A DNA stretch of 11,274 bases from the NCBI GenBank assembly GCA_020216925.1, contig JAIWOL010000163.1, forward strand, positions 1 to 11,274. Reading direction: 5' to 3'. The position numbers and the translations under genes are program-made. The stretch's first letter is position 1. Each line of letters begins with the position of its first letter. The notes below the pieces were generated by a model that was not told the DNA's origin, made no database searches, and was given only the letters and a program-made list of their open reading frames with translations. Below are positions 8,745 to 11,274 of the stretch, piece after piece. This stretch comes from Thiobacillus sp. (GTDB lineage: Bacteria; Pseudomonadota; Gammaproteobacteria; Burkholderiales; Thiobacillaceae).

Positions 8745-9890
8745 ATGCTCCCCGCCCCGTCCGCCGACGCCCTCGCGCACAGCCGGCGCGTCGCCGCCCA
8801 TCTCGTCACGCAGATCGAGGCAGCGGGCGGCTGGATGCCGTTTTCGAAATTCATGGAGTCTGCGCTGTACGCGCCTGGCCTGGGTTACTACGCCGCCGGC
8901 GCGACCAAGTTCGGCGCGGCCGGCGACTTCGTCACCGCGCCAGAACTGACGCCGTTGTTCGGCCGCACGCTGGCACGAGCGGTTGTGCCGGTACTCGCTG
9001 CAACCGCTGGCGATGTGCTGGAACTGGGCGCGGGCAGCGGCAGGCTCGCTGCTGACATGCTGGGCGAACTCGAACGCCTGGGCGCACTGCCCGCACGCTA
9101 CGCGATCCTCGACGTGAGCGCCGACCTCGTCGAACGCCAGCGACAGGCACTCGAACAGGCTGTCCCGCATCTTCTGGATCGCGTGGTCTGGCTGAACGCC
9201 TTGCCTGAGTCATTCACCGGCGTCGTCCTCGGCAACGAAGTACTCGACGCGCTACCCGTGGAACTGGTGCACTGGACGGATACCGGGCCGTTGCAGCGCG
9301 GCGTGGTCATCCGCAACGGCGGCTTCGGCTGGGAAGACCGTGCCATAGCCGACCCGGTGCTGCGCCTGCGCGCCGAGGCGCTCGACCTCGTCCCGCCTTA
9401 TCTTTCCGAGATCAATCTTGCTGCCGACGCGCTGCTCACCTCGCTCGGCGAACGTCTGCGGCACGGGCTGGCGCTTGTGATCGACTACGGATTTTCCGCA
9501 CGCGAGTACTACCATGTTCAACGCCGTATGGGCACGCTGCGCGCGCACTACCGTCACCATGCGCTCGACGACCCGTTTTTTTTGCCGGGCTTGTGCGATC
9601 TCACCGCGCATGTGGATTACAGCGCGGCAGCGAAGGCCGGCATGGCCGCCGGCATGGCGCTCGCTGGCTACGCCAGCCAGGCGAGCTTTCTGCTGAACAG
9701 CGGTTTGGCCGAACTGCTGTTGGAGACCTCACCCACCGACGCCGCGACTTATCTGCCGCAGGCCAACGCCGTGCAACGGCTGGTTTCGCCGGCAGAAATG
9801 GGCGAGCTTTTCAAGGTCATGGCACTGGCAAAGGGCAAGGTGCCGACGCTCGCAGGCTTCGCGCGCGGCGACCGGCAACATACCTTGTGA
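8745..9890 (+). CDS. SAM-dependent methyltransferase, MidA/NDUFAF7 (DUF185) family
   Basis: A 381-residue class I methyltransferase of the family whose mitochondrial member NDUFAF7 methylates an arginine of a complex I subunit; the bacterial substrate is not established here. Visible family blocks in order are MPFSKFMESALYAPGLGYY (31-49), GDFVTAPELTPLFG (60-73), the SAM motif VLELGAGSGR (91-100), GNEVLDALPVE (163-173), VIDYGF, GTLRAHYRHH and DLTAHVDYSA. Length is normal for the family. The ATG at 8745 lacks a well-placed Shine-Dalgarno: a strong GGAGGGG (8717-8723) lies 21 nt away, but only 6 nt before an in-frame ATT at 8730, so the start could be five codons earlier. It is divergent from pteridine reductase and convergent with corC. 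No complex I genes are nearby, so a link to complex I assembly is inference from the family only. Confidence 0.92.
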   Translation: MLPAPSADALAHSRRVAAHLVTQIEAAGGWMPFSKFMESALYAPGLGYYAAGATKFGAAGDFVTAPELTPLFGRTLARAVVPVLAATAGDVLELGAGSGRLAADMLGELERLGALPARYAILDVSADLVERQRQALEQAVPHLLDRVVWLNALPESFTGVVLGNEVLDALPVELVHWTDTGPLQRGVVIRNGGFGWEDRAIADPVLRLRAEALDLVPPYLSEINLAADALLTSLGERLRHGLALVIDYGFSAREYYHVQRRMGTLRAHYRHHALDDPFFLPGLCDLTAHVDYSAAAKAGMAAGMALAGYASQASFLLNSGLAELLLETSPTDAATYLPQANAVQRLVSPAEMGELFKVMALAKGKVPTLAGFARGDRQHTL

Positions 9891-9906
9891 GGGGAATCGA
9901 CGACGC

Positions 9907-9951
9907 GAACAGGCGTGCAGGCGCAATCTCCCTTCCGCCCTGCCTGTGTTC
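9907..9951. terminator. Possible bidirectional imperfect hairpin between convergent genes
   Basis: The 65-bp gap between the MidA-like and corC stops contains an imperfect long stem (GCAGGCG at 9917-9923 pairing with CGCCCTGC at 9936-9943, one bulge, with further outer pairing of ACAGG-type bases). T-runs are weak on both sides (GTGTTCTTG on the plus strand). It may terminate both convergent transcripts but is not canonical. Confidence 0.3.
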
Positions 9952-9955
9952 TTGA

Positions 9956-10813
9956 TCACACCAGCGGCAGCTGCGCGTCGGCTTCCTCGGGCTGCAGGCG
10001 TACCACGCGCAGCGCGTGCAGGCGGCGACTGTCGGCACGCAGCACGGTGAACTGGAAACCGTCGAATTTCACGCTCTCGCCCCGTTTGGGCAGGTGACCG
10101 AAGCGCGAGACGACGAGTCCGCCCAGGGTGTCGAATTCCTCGTCGGAGAACTGCGCGCCCAGCGTCTGGTTGAAATCGTCGATCCCGGTGCCAGCCTTCA
10201 CGCGGAAGACGTTGTCCTTCTCACGGATGATGTTGTCCTCGGTTTCGTCGAAGTCGTATTCGTCCTCGATATCGCCGACGATCTGCTCCAGCACGTCCTC
10301 GATGGTGACCAGGCCCGCCACGCCACCGTATTCGTTGACGACGATGGCGATATGGTTGCGGTTGGAACGGAATTCCTTCAAGAGCACGTTGAGCCGCTTG
10401 GATTCCGGGATGAACACCGCCGGCCGCAACATGCCGCGGATATCGTCGTCGGATTCGGCATAGTGACGCAGCAGATCCTTGGCGAGCAGGATACCGATGA
10501 CGTCGTCGCGGTCCTTGTCGATAACGGGAAAACGCGAATGCGCGGTTTCGATGACAAAGGGAATGAACTGCGCGGGCGGATCGTTGATGTCGATCACGTC
10601 CATCTGCGCACGCGGGATCATGATTTCGCTGACGCGCATTTCGGACACCTGCAACACCCCCTCGATCATCGCCAGGGCGTCGGCGTCCATCAGGCTGTTT
10701 TCGTAGGCGCCGTGCAGCAGTTCGATCAACTGCTCGCGGTCTTCGGGTTCGCGCATCAGCCAGTGGGAGATGCGCTCCATCAAGCTGGGTTTGTGACTAC
10801 TGTCGGACTCCAT
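9956..10813 (-). CDS. corC: CorC/HlyC-type CBS-domain protein (putative Mg/Co efflux accessory)
   Basis: A soluble 285-residue protein with a CBS pair and a C-terminal CorC_HlyC domain but no CNNM transmembrane domain, as in the short CorC/YbeX proteins. Residues 1-60 form the helical lead (SHWLMREPEDREQLIELL). SEIMIPRAQMD (62-72) opens CBS1, SRFPVIDKDRDDVIGILLAKDLL (93-115) closes it, and VVNEYGGVAGLVTIEDVLEQIVGDIEDEYD (158-187) is the hallmark of CBS2. The transporter-associated domain follows to the end. CorC proteins are linked to Mg/Co resistance and, more recently, to ribosome-related functions together with YbeY; the mechanism is not settled. I chose the ATG at 10813, 2 nt after the ybeY stop; a TTG at 10819 overlapping that stop is also in frame. 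The spacing implies translational coupling to ybeY. Confidence 0.94.
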   Translation of the reverse strand: MESDSSHKPSLMERISHWLMREPEDREQLIELLHGAYENSLMDADALAMIEGVLQVSEMRVSEIMIPRAQMDVIDINDPPAQFIPFVIETAHSRFPVIDKDRDDVIGILLAKDLLRHYAESDDDIRGMLRPAVFIPESKRLNVLLKEFRSNRNHIAIVVNEYGGVAGLVTIEDVLEQIVGDIEDEYDFDETEDNIIREKDNVFRVKAGTGIDDFNQTLGAQFSDEEFDTLGGLVVSRFGHLPKRGESVKFDGFQFTVLRADSRRLHALRVVRLQPEEADAQLPLV

Positions 10814-10815
10814 TT

Positions 10816-11271
10816 TCAAGCGTAGGGATTGGGGATACGGAACCGTTTCAGTATAACGGCTTCGCGCGCTTCCATAATGTCGGCGTCTGCGGGATCGTCA
10901 TGGTCGTAGCCCTGCAGGTGCAGCACGCCGTGGACGGTCATGTGCGCGTAATGGTTTTGTAATGGTTTGCCCTGTTCGCGCGCCTCGCGCTCGACCACCG
11001 GCGCGCAGATCACCACGTCGCCACCCAGGATGCGGGCTCCGGATTGGTCTTGGCCGATTTCGCCGTATTCGAAGGTGAGTACGTTGGGCACGTAGCGCTT
11101 GTTGCGGAAACTCTGGTTGAGCGCGCGCGCCTCGTCGGCGTCGACGAGGCGTATGGTGATCTGGGCCGGATGCTCCAGTGCGGCGGCGACCCAGCGGCGG
11201 ACTTGCGCACGACCGGGCAGCGCGTCCGCCTCGCTGGCGTATTGCACCGACAGGCTGAATTCCACGCTCAT
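10816..11271 (-). CDS. ybeY: Endoribonuclease YbeY (rRNA maturation factor)
   Basis: Single-strand-specific metal-dependent endoribonuclease involved in 16S rRNA 3'-end maturation and 70S ribosome quality control. The 151-residue protein has the family's NKRYVPNVLTFEY (57-69) and LGGDVVICAPVV (82-93) blocks and the zinc-binding H-x3-H-x5-H motif at H114, H118 and H124 (HGVLHLQGYDH). Length is standard. The ATG lies 3 nt from the window edge, so its ribosome-binding site and the upstream gene (commonly phoH) are outside. It reads straight into corC with 2 nt between stop and ATG, the usual ybeY-corC arrangement. Confidence 0.97.
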   Translation of the reverse strand: MSVEFSLSVQYASEADALPGRAQVRRWVAAALEHPAQITIRLVDADEARALNQSFRNKRYVPNVLTFEYGEIGQDQSGARILGGDVVICAPVVEREAREQGKPLQNHYAHMTVHGVLHLQGYDHDDPADADIMEAREAVILKRFRIPNPYA

Positions 11272-11274
11272 TTT

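Noticed and set aside
10016..10825. 269-codon plus-strand frame opposite corC
   Set aside because: Mirror image of corC codon bias; no motif, and corC on the other strand is a clear family member.

Overview
The window looks like ordinary chromosomal DNA from a GC-rich betaproteobacterium. The evidence is the protein flavour, a TPP-riboswitch-controlled thiC, a PCMT-like/rhodanese/TolC/WaaA gene order, a stand-alone pteridine reductase, and a ybeY-corC pair. A lineage near Nitrosomonadales/Thiobacillus is my best guess, but that is inference from general resemblance only. I see no tRNA, rRNA, CRISPR array, insertion sequence, integrase or attachment site.

Left part (1-2230): thiC on the minus strand, followed by a clear Rho-independent terminator and preceded by a TPP riboswitch. 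Between the aptamer and the thiC start lie two mutually exclusive small hairpins around the Shine-Dalgarno sequence, which suggests translational control. Diverging from thiC on the plus strand is a tight three-gene run (2232-4529): a PCMT-like methyltransferase with an altered active-site loop, a single-domain rhodanese overlapping it by 1 nt, and a TolC-type outer-membrane efflux protein.

Middle part (4474-7661): waaA (Kdo transferase, minus) converges on tolC with a 56-bp tail-to-tail coding overlap. Diverging from waaA is a UDP-glucuronate 4-epimerase-like gene (plus), so two cell-surface sugar genes sit side by side. It converges on a minus-strand YcgR-like PilZ (c-di-GMP receptor) gene.

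Right part (7662-11274): a 294-bp intergenic stretch rich in dyad symmetry, then a pteridine reductase (minus) diverging from a MidA/NDUFAF7-family methyltransferase (plus, with a good sigma70-like promoter). Last comes the minus-strand pair ybeY-corC, almost certainly continuing upstream out of the window; the lnt gene often found after corC is absent.

The genes serve separate housekeeping roles: thiamin synthesis, LPS core and surface sugars, efflux, folate/pterin reduction, rRNA maturation and c-di-GMP signalling. I do not see a convincing new multi-gene system. The points most worth a second look are the thiC expression platform, the non-canonical PCMT-like protein in its conserved-looking operon, the start region of the MidA-like gene, a possible leaderless waaA, and the strong hairpins after the pteridine reductase.
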